Shown in pieces: positions 38,459-48,657 of a stretch of DNA of 64,000 bases. Source of the stretch: Rhodoplanes tepidamans (GTDB lineage: Bacteria; Pseudomonadota; Alphaproteobacteria; Rhizobiales; Xanthobacteraceae). The stretch's first letter is position 1. The number at the start of each line of letters is the position of its first letter. The stretch is from the NCBI RefSeq assembly GCF_030813915.1, contig NZ_JAUSUJ010000008.1, forward strand, positions 62,001 to 126,000, given 5' to 3'. Under the pieces are notes generated by a model. That model was not told the origin of the DNA, did no database searches, and saw nothing but the letters and a program-made list of their open reading frames with translations. The translations under genes and the position numbers were made by a program.

Positions 38459-41400
38459 ATGACCCGACGGACCGCCCGCTCTGCTCCGCTCCTCGCGCTG
38501 GCCGCGGCCGCGGCCGTAGCCGCGTGGCTGCCGGTGGCCGCCCTCGGCCAGTCGCTGCCGACCGGCGGCACGGTGACGAGCGGGACGATCGGCATCACCC
38601 AGCCGAACGGGTCCAGCCTGATCATCGACCAGTCGAGCCAGACCGGCATCATCAACTGGTCGACCTTCTCGATCGGCGCCGGCAATTCGGTGAGCTTCAA
38701 CAACGGCAGCGGCGCCACCCTCAACCGCGTCACCGGCAACGTGCCCTCGACCATCAACGGGCTCCTGTCGGCGACCGGCAGTGTCTTCCTGGTCAACCAG
38801 GCCGGCATCGCGGTCGGCGCGAGCGGGGTGATCCAGACCGGCGGCAGCTTCGTCGCCTCGACGCTCGACGTGAAGGACCAGGAGTTCCTGGCCCGCGGCA
38901 CGATGACGTTCGACGGCGCCTCGACGGCGGCGGTGGTCAATCTCGGCCGCATCGGCTCGTCGACCGGCGACGTCGTGCTGATCGCCCGCACGGTGCAGAA
39001 CGACGGCACCATCGAGGCGCCGCAGGGCACCGCCGCGATGGCCTCGGGCCGCGAGGTGGTGCTGAGCGACGGCGCGCTCGGCAACGGCAAGGTTCAGGTC
39101 AAGCTGCCGGGCGGCGACGGCAAGGTGGTCAACCGCGGCACCATCAAGGCGGCCGACGTCGAGCTGCGCGCCAACGGCGGCAGCGTCTACGCGCTCGCCG
39201 GCAACACCGACGGGGTGATCAAGGCGACCGGCATCGCCAGCAAGGGCGGCCGCATCTTCCTCACCGCCGAGGGCGGCTCGGTGACGGCGACGCAGCGCAT
39301 GGAGGCGCGTCGCACCACGACGAAGACCACCACGGTCCGCGGCAAGACGACGACCACCAGCACCACGTCGGGCGGCGACATCCTGATCGAGGCCGACGCC
39401 GTGACGATCGCGGCGGCGCTCGACGCCTCCGGCACCACCGGCGCCGGCGGCCGCATCGTGGTGACGGGCGGCACCGTGACGCTCGCCAGCGGCGCCCTGC
39501 TCGACGCCTCGGGCACGGCGGGCGGCACCGTGCTGGTCGGCGGCGACCGCGCCGGCGGCACCGGCACGACGAAATATTTCGACAAGCCGGTGCGCAACGC
39601 CGACCAGGTGACGGTCGAGGCCGGGGCGACGATCCGGGCCGACGGCAGCGCCGGCAAGGGCGGCAACATCGTCGTGTGGTCGGAGGGCACGACCACGGTC
39701 GCCGGCACGCTCTCGGCCACCGGCACGGCCGGCGGCGGCTTCGTCGAGACCTCGGGCAAGACCCTGCTGATCGAGGGCGCGTCGATCGATGCCGGCCAGG
39801 GCGGCACCTGGCTGCTGGATCCGGACCACCTCGACATCACCCAGAGCGTCGCCAACACGATCGTCGCGAGCCTGAACGCCGGCACCAACGTCGTCCAGGA
39901 GACCACGGCGGGCACCGGCGACGGCGACATCGTCGTCAAGGAAGGCGTGACCCTCGCCTGGAGCAGCAATGCGACGCTGACGCTCAGCGCCTATCGCCAC
40001 ATCGTGTTCGAGCCGAGCGTGGTGATCTCGAACTCGGGCGGCGGCAGCCTCGTGCTGCGCGCGGACAATACCGGCACGGGGACCGGGACGGTGACGTTCG
40101 TCCCGCCCGACACACAGACCCCGAACGCCATCCAGCTGCCCGCCGTGATCGACTTCTCCGGCAGCACCGGCCTCGTCTCGATCTATTACAGCACCACCGA
40201 CTACAGCAACCCGACCGACTTCTCGTCGAACGTTGTGACGAACCCGACGCTGCAGGTGCCGCAGCTGACCAGCTACATGCTGGTGAACAGCGCCGCCGAT
40301 CTGGCGCGGATCGACGACAGCGTGGACTCGCTCGCCGGCACCTACGCGCTCGGCCGCGACATCGACGCCACCGGCTTCGCCGGCATCGCGGGCAAGTTCG
40401 AGGGAACGCTCGACGGGTGGGGCGGACTCACGGCCGCGAACGGCAACCGGATCACCCACACGATCTCCAACCTGGGCGTCGGCACGACGAGCATGGGCCT
40501 GTTCTCGGAGATCGGCCTCCTCGGCCTGGTCCAGAACCTGAAGCTCGCCGGCGCGCAGATCACGACGGACGACTACGCGGCCGGCATCCTGGCAGCGACC
40601 AACAGCGGCACGGTCTACAACGTGCACGTCCAGGGAACGGTCACGGTCGGCGAATCCGCCTACTACGCCAGCGTCGGCGGCCTGGTCGGCGAGAATTACG
40701 GCTGGATCGTCCTGTCGAGCGCAGACACGGCGATCACGAGCAACGGCTGGAACACCAATGTCGGCGGCCTCGTCGGTCGCAACGAGGGCACGATCGCCTC
40801 GTCGGAGGCGCGCGGCACCATCACGGCAGGCCCGGACGCCTGGAGCGGCAATTACGGCGGCCTGGTCGGCTACAACTACGCCTCGATCTACGACTCCCGC
40901 GCCTATGGCGCAGTGACGGGCGCTGAATACTCGTCGACCGGCGGCCTCGCCGGCTACAACTCCTATGCCTACACGACCGGCCCCTACGAGGGTGGCGGCA
41001 CCATCGTGGGAAGCGGGGCGTTCGGCAACGTCACGGCAGGCCCGGACTCGCGCGTCGGCGGCCTGATCGGCAGAAACGACGGCCTCCTCGGCTATGCGAT
41101 CGCGACCGGCACCGTGGCGGGCGGCGCCGGCAGTGCCGTCGGCGGCGCGGTCGGCGAGAACGAAGGCTCGCTCTACCGGGTCTCGGCGACCGGCGCGGTC
41201 TCGACCACCGGCGAGTACGGCACCGCCGGCGGGCTCGTGGGCCTCAACGACTCCGGCAGCATCATTGAGTCCTACGCGACCGGCGCCGTCTTCGGCGACA
41301 GCGGCACCTCGATCGGCGGCCTCGTCGGCACCAACCTGCCGAGCTACTACGACGGCGGCGGCACGATTCTGCAGTCCTACGCGACCGGCGCCGTCACCGG

Positions 41401-43291
41401 CACCGGCACGGCGATCGCCGGCGGCCTGGTGGGGACCAATGCGGGGTACGTCGAGCAGACGTACTCGACCGGCCGGGTGACGACCGGGGCAGGCGGCATC
41501 GCCGGCGGCCTGATCGGCGTCAACAGCGCCGAGGTGACCGGCGACGGACCGAGCGAGCTCGTCACCGGTCAGGTCGAAAGCTCCTACTGGAACACCCAGA
41601 CCAGCGGGCAGAGCACCAGCGCGGCCGGCGTCGGGCTCACCACGGCGCAGCTCACCCAGGGGCTGCCGGCGGGCTTCGATCCCGACGTGTGGCAGACGGT
41701 CCCCGGGCAGAGCTATCCGTACCTGTTCGGGCCGCCGCCCTACGTTCCCTCCGATCCGGCGATCTACGATCCGGGCCAGCTGGTGAACCAGGTCTCGCTG
41801 ACGCCGGGCAACACCGGCTTCGGGCCGCCGAGCACCGACCAGAGCAACGTCACCCCGCCCCCGGCCGTGACCGAGAGCGGCGGCAACGGCGGCGGCCAAG
41901 GGGGTGGTCAGGGCGGTGGCGGACAGGGCGGCAATCCGGGCGCCGGCCCGCCGCCCGGCCCGGGGCTCGACCGGTCGCTGAGCGAGCAGCGCTTCAGCGG
42001 CGTGCCGCCGCTGAACGAGACCCGCTTCGTCCCCAACGAGATCGTGCTGCAGATCCCGGCCAGCGTGACGCGCGAGCAGGTGGACGCGATCGCCAAGGAG
42101 CTCGGCGTCGAGATCGTCGCGGCCGAGACCATCGGGCTGACCGGGCGCACCCTCTACCGGTTCCGGCTAAAGCCGGGCCAGGACATCCGTGCCCTGATCC
42201 GCCGGCTGGAGCAGAACCGCATCGTCTCCTCGGCGCAGCCGAACTACGTCTACGGCCTCGCCCAGGGGGCGCAGCCCGCCCCTGCGCCCGCTCCGGACGC
42301 GGGTGCCGCGTCCGGCGGCGATGCTCCTGCGGCGGGTGGACCTGAGCCGGCCGCCTCCGGCACCAGCGATCTCGCCAGCGACCTCGCCGCCCGCACCACG
42401 CTGCCGACCGGCGATCCGGCCCAGTACGTCATCCAGAAGCTCCATCTCGGCGACCTCCACAAGCGGGTGCGCGGCGCCAACGTCACGGTCGCGGTGATCG
42501 ATTCCGAGATCGACCTGCGCCATCCCGACCTGCAGGGGGTCGCAGCGGAGCGCTTCGACGCCACCGGCAGCCCGAGCCGCCCCCACACCCACGGCACCGG
42601 CATGGCCGGCGCCATCGCGTCGCGCTACCGCCTGCTCGGCGTCGCGCCAGGCGTGCGGCTGCTCGCCGTCCGGGCCTTCTCGGAGACCGACAAGAGCGCC
42701 GAGGCGACCACCACCCAGGTGCTCAAGGGCCTGGACTGGGCGATCGCCAGGAACCCGCGGATCATCAACATGAGCTTCGCCGGGCCGCGCGACCTGATGA
42801 CCGAGCGCCTGCTCGAGGCGGCGGCCAGGAAGGGCATCGTGCTGATCGCCGCCGCCGGCAATGCGGGGCCGAAGTCGCCGCCCCTCTACCCGGCGGCCGA
42901 CCCCAACGTGATCGCCGTCTCGGCCACCGACACCGACGACAAGCCGTTCGCCCAGGCGAACCGCGGCAAGCACATCGCCGTGGCGGCGCCCGGCGTCGAC
43001 GTGCTGGTGCCCTCGCCGGGCGGCGGCTACCAGCTGACCACCGGCACCTCGGTGGCGGCCGCCCATGTGAGCGGCATCGCCGCCCTGCTGATCGAGGCGC
43101 GGCCGAGCCTGACGCCGGCGGACGTGCGCAGCCTGCTGACCCGCACGGCCAAGCCGCTCGGGCCGGGCCGCGACGTGCAGGTCGGCGCCGGGCTGGTCGA
43201 TCCGGTCCGCTCGCTCGGCGGCATCATGCCGGCGACCGCGGCGCCGGCGCCGATCCGGCCGGGCGTGATGCCGGCCATGCCGCTGCGGTGA
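38459..43291 (+). CDS. Two-partner-secretion exoprotein fused to a subtilisin-like protease
   Basis: This is a 1610-residue secreted protein. The signal peptide is residues 1-31 ([20 protein letters not shown], then ...AALGQ). The TPS/haemagglutinin-activity domain (about 32-250) includes NQAGIAVGASGVIQTGGSF, equivalent to the NPNGI secretion region. A beta-helix follows, carrying a Thr/Lys-rich insert near residues 281-305. Ten GLUG-type repeats (GGLVGxN) occupy about 739-1022. After a Gly-rich linker comes a subtilase propeptide-like domain (about 1187-1265, RFVPNEIVLQIPASVTREQV). The S8 protease domain has catalytic Asp1348 (VAVIDSEID), His1378 (HTHGTGMAG), Asn1468 (AAAGNAGP) and Ser1531 (TTGTSVAAAHVSG). 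The ATG at 38459 has AGGA 8 nt upstream. Its transporter is the next gene. Confidence 0.9.
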   Translation: MTRRTARSAPLLALAAAAAVAAWLPVAALGQSLPTGGTVTSGTIGITQPNGSSLIIDQSSQTGIINWSTFSIGAGNSVSFNNGSGATLNRVTGNVPSTINGLLSATGSVFLVNQAGIAVGASGVIQTGGSFVASTLDVKDQEFLARGTMTFDGASTAAVVNLGRIGSSTGDVVLIARTVQNDGTIEAPQGTAAMASGREVVLSDGALGNGKVQVKLPGGDGKVVNRGTIKAADVELRANGGSVYALAGNTDGVIKATGIASKGGRIFLTAEGGSVTATQRMEARRTTTKTTTVRGKTTTTSTTSGGDILIEADAVTIAAALDASGTTGAGGRIVVTGGTVTLASGALLDASGTAGGTVLVGGDRAGGTGTTKYFDKPVRNADQVTVEAGATIRADGSAGKGGNIVVWSEGTTTVAGTLSATGTAGGGFVETSGKTLLIEGASIDAGQGGTWLLDPDHLDITQSVANTIVASLNAGTNVVQETTAGTGDGDIVVKEGVTLAWSSNATLTLSAYRHIVFEPSVVISNSGGGSLVLRADNTGTGTGTVTFVPPDTQTPNAIQLPAVIDFSGSTGLVSIYYSTTDYSNPTDFSSNVVTNPTLQVPQLTSYMLVNSAADLARIDDSVDSLAGTYALGRDIDATGFAGIAGKFEGTLDGWGGLTAANGNRITHTISNLGVGTTSMGLFSEIGLLGLVQNLKLAGAQITTDDYAAGILAATNSGTVYNVHVQGTVTVGESAYYASVGGLVGENYGWIVLSSADTAITSNGWNTNVGGLVGRNEGTIASSEARGTITAGPDAWSGNYGGLVGYNYASIYDSRAYGAVTGAEYSSTGGLAGYNSYAYTTGPYEGGGTIVGSGAFGNVTAGPDSRVGGLIGRNDGLLGYAIATGTVAGGAGSAVGGAVGENEGSLYRVSATGAVSTTGEYGTAGGLVGLNDSGSIIESYATGAVFGDSGTSIGGLVGTNLPSYYDGGGTILQSYATGAVTGTGTAIAGGLVGTNAGYVEQTYSTGRVTTGAGGIAGGLIGVNSAEVTGDGPSELVTGQVESSYWNTQTSGQSTSAAGVGLTTAQLTQGLPAGFDPDVWQTVPGQSYPYLFGPPPYVPSDPAIYDPGQLVNQVSLTPGNTGFGPPSTDQSNVTPPPAVTESGGNGGGQGGGQGGGGQGGNPGAGPPPGPGLDRSLSEQRFSGVPPLNETRFVPNEIVLQIPASVTREQVDAIAKELGVEIVAAETIGLTGRTLYRFRLKPGQDIRALIRRLEQNRIVSSAQPNYVYGLAQGAQPAPAPAPDAGAASGGDAPAAGGPEPAASGTSDLASDLAARTTLPTGDPAQYVIQKLHLGDLHKRVRGANVTVAVIDSEIDLRHPDLQGVAAERFDATGSPSRPHTHGTGMAGAIASRYRLLGVAPGVRLLAVRAFSETDKSAEATTTQVLKGLDWAIARNPRIINMSFAGPRDLMTERLLEAAARKGIVLIAAAGNAGPKSPPLYPAADPNVIAVSATDTDDKPFAQANRGKHIAVAAPGVDVLVPSPGGGYQLTTGTSVAAAHVSGIAALLIEARPSLTPADVRSLLTRTAKPLGPGRDVQVGAGLVDPVRSLGGIMPATAAPAPIRPGVMPAMPLR

Positions 43292-43394
43292 CGCAGCGGC
43301 CTGTGTCGAATCCGCTGCGGTGACGCAGCGGGGTGTTTGGGACCGCTGCGGTGACGCGGCGGGGCGTTTCGAGACCGCCGCGGCGACGCGGCGG
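43280..43394 (+). repeat. Four tandem 20-bp palindromes between exoprotein and transporter genes
   Basis: Units lie at 43280-43299, 43312-43331, 43343-43362 and 43375-43394, a period of 31-32 bp. Each is an 8-bp stem with a 4-base loop of the form CCGCTGCG-GTGA-CGCAGCGG; units 3 and 4 drift slightly but keep pairing. The exoprotein stop codon TGA (43289-43291) lies in the loop of unit 1. The spacers (for example CCTGTGTCGAAT, GGTGTTTGGGA) are also alike. There is no T-run after any stem. They could weaken read-through to the transporter gene, protect the mRNA end, or be a DNA site. Confidence 0.8.
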
Positions 43395-43488
43395 CAGGCT
43401 GCGAGAAGACTCGAAGAGCCGGGGGCAAGTCCCGGCCGCGACTGACAGAAGGCGTTTTACAGCGTTCGGGGTGCAGGGGCAGGCGTGA

Positions 43489-45330
43489 ATGTGTGAGGGG
43501 ACAGGAGCGCGAGCCGGCGGACCGCCGGCGCACGATCCGTCGCGGGCCGAGACCCGGCGGCGGACCTCGGTGCGCGTCCGGCCCGGCCATGCGCCGGCCA
43601 CGCTCGCTGCCCTGCTCGCCGGCCTCCTCGCCGCCGGGCCGGCCGCCGCCCAGTATGTCGAGCGCAACCTGCCCCCGGCCCCGCCGCAGCGGACCCCGTC
43701 GATCGGCTTCATCACGCCCGACCTCCTGAAGGGCGAGGACGACACCCCGCTCGGCGCCACCCTCTCGGGCATCGTGCTGCTCGGCGCCAAGGACACGCCG
43801 CTCGCGGCCCCGCGCCGCACCGGGGTCGACGTCGAGCGCATCCCGGCGGTCGACCCGGCCGCCCTGCGCACCCGCCTCGCGGCGTTCCTCGGCCGGCCGA
43901 TCAGCCGCAAGCTGATCGCCGAGGTGCAGGCCGCCATCTCGGGTGTCTACAAGGATGCCGGCCGCGCCTTCGTCTCGGTGACCATCCCGCCGCAGGAGAT
44001 CACCGGCGGCGCCCTGCAGGTGCGGGTGATCGAGTACAAGACCGGCCGCGTCTCGGTGACCGGGGCGGAGCGGGCCGGCACGGACCATGTGCGCACCCGG
44101 GTGCGGGTGACGCCGGGCGCCCCGATCGACAGCCGCCAGCTGGAGACCGACCTCGACTGGCTCAACCGCAACCCGTTCCGCCGCGTCGAGGCGGTGTTCG
44201 GCCCGGGCCGCGACCTCGCCGAGGCGGACCTGACGCTGCGCACCACCGAGCAGCCGCGGCCCTGGCAGGCCTATGTCGGCTACGCCAACACCGGCACGCT
44301 GCTGACCAGCCGCGACCGCTGGTTCGCCGGGGTGAGCGCCGCGCTGCCGGGCGAGGTCCTCGCCTCCTACCAGGCCACCGGCAGCCGCGACTGGTGGATC
44401 GACGACGGTCACCCGATCAACGACTCCGACCTCGCCAAGTACCAGAGCCACGCCGGCCGGGTGATCGTGCCGCTCTGGGCGCGGGCCAGCCTCGAGCTGA
44501 TCGGCAACTATATCCAGACCAACGAGCAGCCGAACCTCTATCTGCGCTACCGCACCCGGACGACCGAGTTCTCGGCGCTGCACCGCAGCGCCGTGCAGAA
44601 CGTGCTGCCCTGGGCGTTCGGCGACCTGCTGCTCGGCGTCGATACCAAGCACCAGACCCGCGAGCTGTTCTTCGTCGGCGTGCCGGTGGCCGATTTCGGC
44701 GTCGACGTGTTCCAGATGGTCGGCGGCTGGGCCGGCCGGTTCCGCGATCCGGTGGGCGTCAACGACCTCGACGTGCGGGTGAAGGTCAATCCGGGCCACA
44801 TGCTGCCCGACAACACCTCGCGGGCCTGGAGCCTCTATTCCAACGGCCGGGTGGACGACATCCACTACGCCTACGCGACCGTCGCCTACGTCCACACGAC
44901 GCCGCTGCCCAGGGACTTCGTCCTCACCAACGAGCTGTTCGGCCTGATCTCGGGCGAGCCGCTGCCCGACACCGAGCGCATCTCGCTCGGCGGCGCCTTC
45001 ACGGTGCGCGGCTACATGACCGAGGATCGCACCGTCGACCAGGCCGTGATCTCGCGCAACACGCTCTACCTGCCCGGCTACAGCTTCGGCGAGGCGCTGA
45101 AGCTGCCGTGGCTGAACGACAGGCTGGTGCCCTACCTGTTCTCCGACGTCGGCTGGGGCCGCGACATCTTCTACGGCATCGACACGACGCTCGCCTCGGT
45201 CGGCGCCGGCCTCGACGAGCAGATCGGCCCGTTCCGGGCCAATCTCGCCGCCGGATACGCCCTCACCGACGGCCCGCACACGCCGGCCGGCTCGTGGCGC
45301 ATCCATGCGCGCGTGACCGCCACCTACTGA
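43489..45330 (+). CDS. Outer-membrane transporter of the FhaC/ShlB (TpsB) family
   Basis: This protein is predicted to export the adjacent exoprotein across the outer membrane. The 613-residue reading has a signal-like hydrophobic stretch ATLAALLAGLLAAGPAAAQ. A POTRA region (about 120-195) includes RKLIAEVQAAISGVYKDAGR and FVSVTIPPQEITGGALQVRV. The ShlB barrel includes the conserved SLGGAFTVRGY loop (VRGY motif) and ends in an aromatic residue (HARVTATY). The start is uncertain: ATG 43489 leaves a long n-region, while an in-frame GTG at 43570 would give a standard signal peptide and 586 residues. A Pro-rich segment follows cleavage (NLPPAPPQRTP). Confidence 0.9.
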   Translation: MCEGTGARAGGPPAHDPSRAETRRRTSVRVRPGHAPATLAALLAGLLAAGPAAAQYVERNLPPAPPQRTPSIGFITPDLLKGEDDTPLGATLSGIVLLGAKDTPLAAPRRTGVDVERIPAVDPAALRTRLAAFLGRPISRKLIAEVQAAISGVYKDAGRAFVSVTIPPQEITGGALQVRVIEYKTGRVSVTGAERAGTDHVRTRVRVTPGAPIDSRQLETDLDWLNRNPFRRVEAVFGPGRDLAEADLTLRTTEQPRPWQAYVGYANTGTLLTSRDRWFAGVSAALPGEVLASYQATGSRDWWIDDGHPINDSDLAKYQSHAGRVIVPLWARASLELIGNYIQTNEQPNLYLRYRTRTTEFSALHRSAVQNVLPWAFGDLLLGVDTKHQTRELFFVGVPVADFGVDVFQMVGGWAGRFRDPVGVNDLDVRVKVNPGHMLPDNTSRAWSLYSNGRVDDIHYAYATVAYVHTTPLPRDFVLTNELFGLISGEPLPDTERISLGGAFTVRGYMTEDRTVDQAVISRNTLYLPGYSFGEALKLPWLNDRLVPYLFSDVGWGRDIFYGIDTTLASVGAGLDEQIGPFRANLAAGYALTDGPHTPAGSWRIHARVTATY

Positions 45331-45356
45331 CGTCCCGACCTCCGATCGGACCGCCC

Positions 45357-45890
45357 ATGCCCCCTGCCATGTCCCTTGCCCTGCCTGCCCTGTCCCGCCT
45401 CGCCGCCGTGCTGCTCGCTGCCGCCGCGGTCCCGGCGCTCGCCCAGACGCCGAGCCGCACCACCGCCACCTACGAGGACTGGACGGTCCGCTGCGAGACC
45501 CCGGCGGGATCGCAGCAGAAGACCTGCGAGGTGTTCCAGGCGCAGCAGCCGCAGGGCCAGCCCGGGCCGGTGTCGCAGGTGGCGATCGGCCGCGCCGCCA
45601 AGACCGCCCCGCTCAAGCTGGTCGTCCAGCTGCCGGTCAATGTCTGGCTCGCCGCCGCGCCGCGGCTGGTGCTCGACGACAAGCAGCCGCCGGTGACGCT
45701 CGGCTTCCGGCGCTGCCTGCCGGGCGGCTGCTTCGCCGACGCCGACCTCCCGGACGACGTGCTGCGCCGCCTGCGCGCGCGCGCCGAGCCGATCCGCCTC
45801 GAATACAAGGACGCGATCCAGCGCGACGTCGGAATCGCGATCTCGCTCAAGGGCTTCTCCCAGGCGCTCGAGGCCCTGGCGAAGCAGTAG
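45357..45890 (+). CDS. Invasion-associated locus B (IalB) family protein
   Basis: This 177-residue protein has a signal peptide (ALSRLAAVLLAAAAVPALAQ, cleavage near residue 30) and a compact domain starting TYEDWTVRCE. The family is common in Hyphomicrobiales and named after a Bartonella invasion factor, but the molecular role of most members is unknown. Two cysteine pairs (WTVRCE...KTCEVFQ and FRRCLPGGCFAD) are placed for disulfides in the periplasm. It lies 26 bp after the transporter gene and is probably co-transcribed. Confidence 0.85.
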   Translation: MPPAMSLALPALSRLAAVLLAAAAVPALAQTPSRTTATYEDWTVRCETPAGSQQKTCEVFQAQQPQGQPGPVSQVAIGRAAKTAPLKLVVQLPVNVWLAAAPRLVLDDKQPPVTLGFRRCLPGGCFADADLPDDVLRRLRARAEPIRLEYKDAIQRDVGIAISLKGFSQALEALAKQ

Positions 45891-45921
45891 GAGGGATCCC
45901 GGCACCGGCGGGCCGAGGGCA

Positions 45922-46099
45922 CGGCTCTTCGTCCCTCTCCCCTCGCGGGAGAGGGTGCCCTCGCAAAGCGAGGGCGGGTGAGGGGGCGCGCCACGAGCTC
46001 AGAGCTTGTGGAGGCCCCCCTCACCCGTCTCGCCGCTGCGCGGCGAGCCACCCTCTTGTCGCGCAAGCGCGCGACCCGCGAGGGGAGAGGGAAGAGCCG
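45922..46099. repeat. Composite intergenic palindrome (178 bp)
   Basis: Outer arms of about 25 bp (CGGCTCTTC plus TCCCTCTCCCCTCGCG at 45922-45947; complementary CGCGAGGGGAGAGGG and GAAGAGCCG at 46077-46099) enclose nested hairpins. These include GCCCTCGC-AAA-GCGAGGGC (45957-45975), a CGGGTGAGGGGG/CCCCCTCACCCG pair, and two smaller stems. CCCTCTCCCC...GGGTGAGGGG elements of this type are frequent intergenic repeats in rhizobial genomes. It fills the gap between the IalB-like gene and prfC and could act as a terminator. Confidence 0.75.
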
Positions 46100-46186
46100 A
46101 GCCGACCGATCATCGCACCCCGCGCGCGGAACACGGGACCGCCCCTCCCCCTTGCCCCTGCATCAATTCCCTGCCACATCCGCGGC

Positions 46187-47875
<1,689 letters not shown>

Positions 47876-47969
47876 CGGCGCCGTCACCGTCTCCGGGGCC
47901 ACGGTCCGACGACATCGTTGCGCCATGGCCGTGAAGGCGCGACACTACGCAGTGCCCGACGAGACCGTC

Positions 47970-48203
47970 ATGACGACACGCATCACGATCGATCCGGCCC
48001 AGATGGGCGGCGTTCCGTGCATTCGCGGGCTGCGCATCCCGGCTGCCACGGTGGTCGGAATGCTGGCCGACGGAATGACCTGGGCCGAAGTCCTCGACGC
48101 CCTCCCCGACCTCGAGCCGGATGACATCGCCGCAGCGCTCCGGTTCGCCGCCGAGGCGCTGCGGGAGCGGGAGCTGCCGCTCGTCCCCGCGTGCGATTCC
48201 TGA
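47970..48203 (+). CDS. DUF433-family protein (putative antitoxin)
   Basis: This small 77-residue protein starts [19 protein letters not shown] and has the DUF433 signature [20 protein letters not shown], then [23 protein letters not shown]433 proteins are usually paired with PIN-like DUF5615 proteins in toxin-antitoxin-like modules. The ATG at 47970 gives the usual family length; an in-frame ATG at 47925 would add 15 residues. The 3' end overlaps the next gene by 13 nt. Confidence 0.82.
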   Translation: MTTRITIDPAQMGGVPCIRGLRIPAATVVGMLADGMTWAEVLDALPDLEPDDIAAALRFAAEALRERELPLVPACDS

Positions 48204-48577
48204 TCGACAATGCACCGTCTCCGGCGCTGGTCGCGCATCTTCGGGCGGCCGGGCACGACGCCGTCCATGTTCGCGATATCGGGCTGCAGGCGGCGAGCGA
48301 CGAGCGGGTCTTGGCGGAGGCTGCGAGGCAAGACCGCATCCTGATATCGGCCGACACGGATTTCGGAACGCTCCTGGCCTCGTATCCCCATGCGCTGCCG
48401 TCGGTGATCTTGTTCCGAAGGGGCACCGACCGTCGAGCCGAACGTCAGGCCGCTCTGCTGCCCGCAAATCTGTCGGGGCTCGACGCCGACCTCCGCCGGG
48501 GCTGTGTGGCTGTGATCGAGCAGTCCCGCGTTCGCGTCCGTCCTCTCCCGATCACTCGCATCGCGGACGACGGCTGA
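48191..48577 (+). CDS. DUF5615-family PIN-like protein (putative toxin), GTG start
   Basis: This 128-residue protein starts [20 protein letters not shown]. The acidic residue at position 6 and the second block [14 protein letters not shown] place conserved Asp residues as in PIN-like nucleases. [12 protein letters not shown] is typical of the family. The GTG start at 48191 overlaps the DUF433 gene, the normal two-gene arrangement. Ribonuclease activity is inferred from fold family, not shown. Confidence 0.8.
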   Translation: MRFLIDNAPSPALVAHLRAAGHDAVHVRDIGLQAASDERVLAEAARQDRILISADTDFGTLLASYPHALPSVILFRRGTDRRAERQAALLPANLSGLDADLRRGCVAVIEQSRVRVRPLPITRIADDG

Positions 48578-48614
48578 CGGTGCGGACAAGCAGCCGGCCC
48601 GCCCCGCAGCCCTT

Positions 48615-48633
48615 TCGTGAAACCCTTTCACGA
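48615..48633. repeat. Perfect hairpin between convergent genes
   Basis: TCGTGAAA-CCC-TTTCACGA is an 8-bp perfect inverted repeat with a 3-base loop, placed between the 3' ends of the DUF5615 gene and the convergent small gene. It may end transcripts from both sides, but no T-run follows. Confidence 0.45.
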
Positions 48634-48657
48634 CACCTGTGCGCGCCGCGACGAGGT

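Noticed and set aside
38081-41899. 1272-codon minus-strand frame opposite the exoprotein gene
   Set aside because: It is an Ala/Arg/Asp-rich shadow of the repetitive plus-strand gene, which has a signal peptide, domains and a ribosome binding site.
43280-43394. CRISPR array
   Set aside because: The repeats are 20-bp self-palindromes with 11-12 bp similar spacers, too short and too alike for CRISPR, and no cas genes are near.
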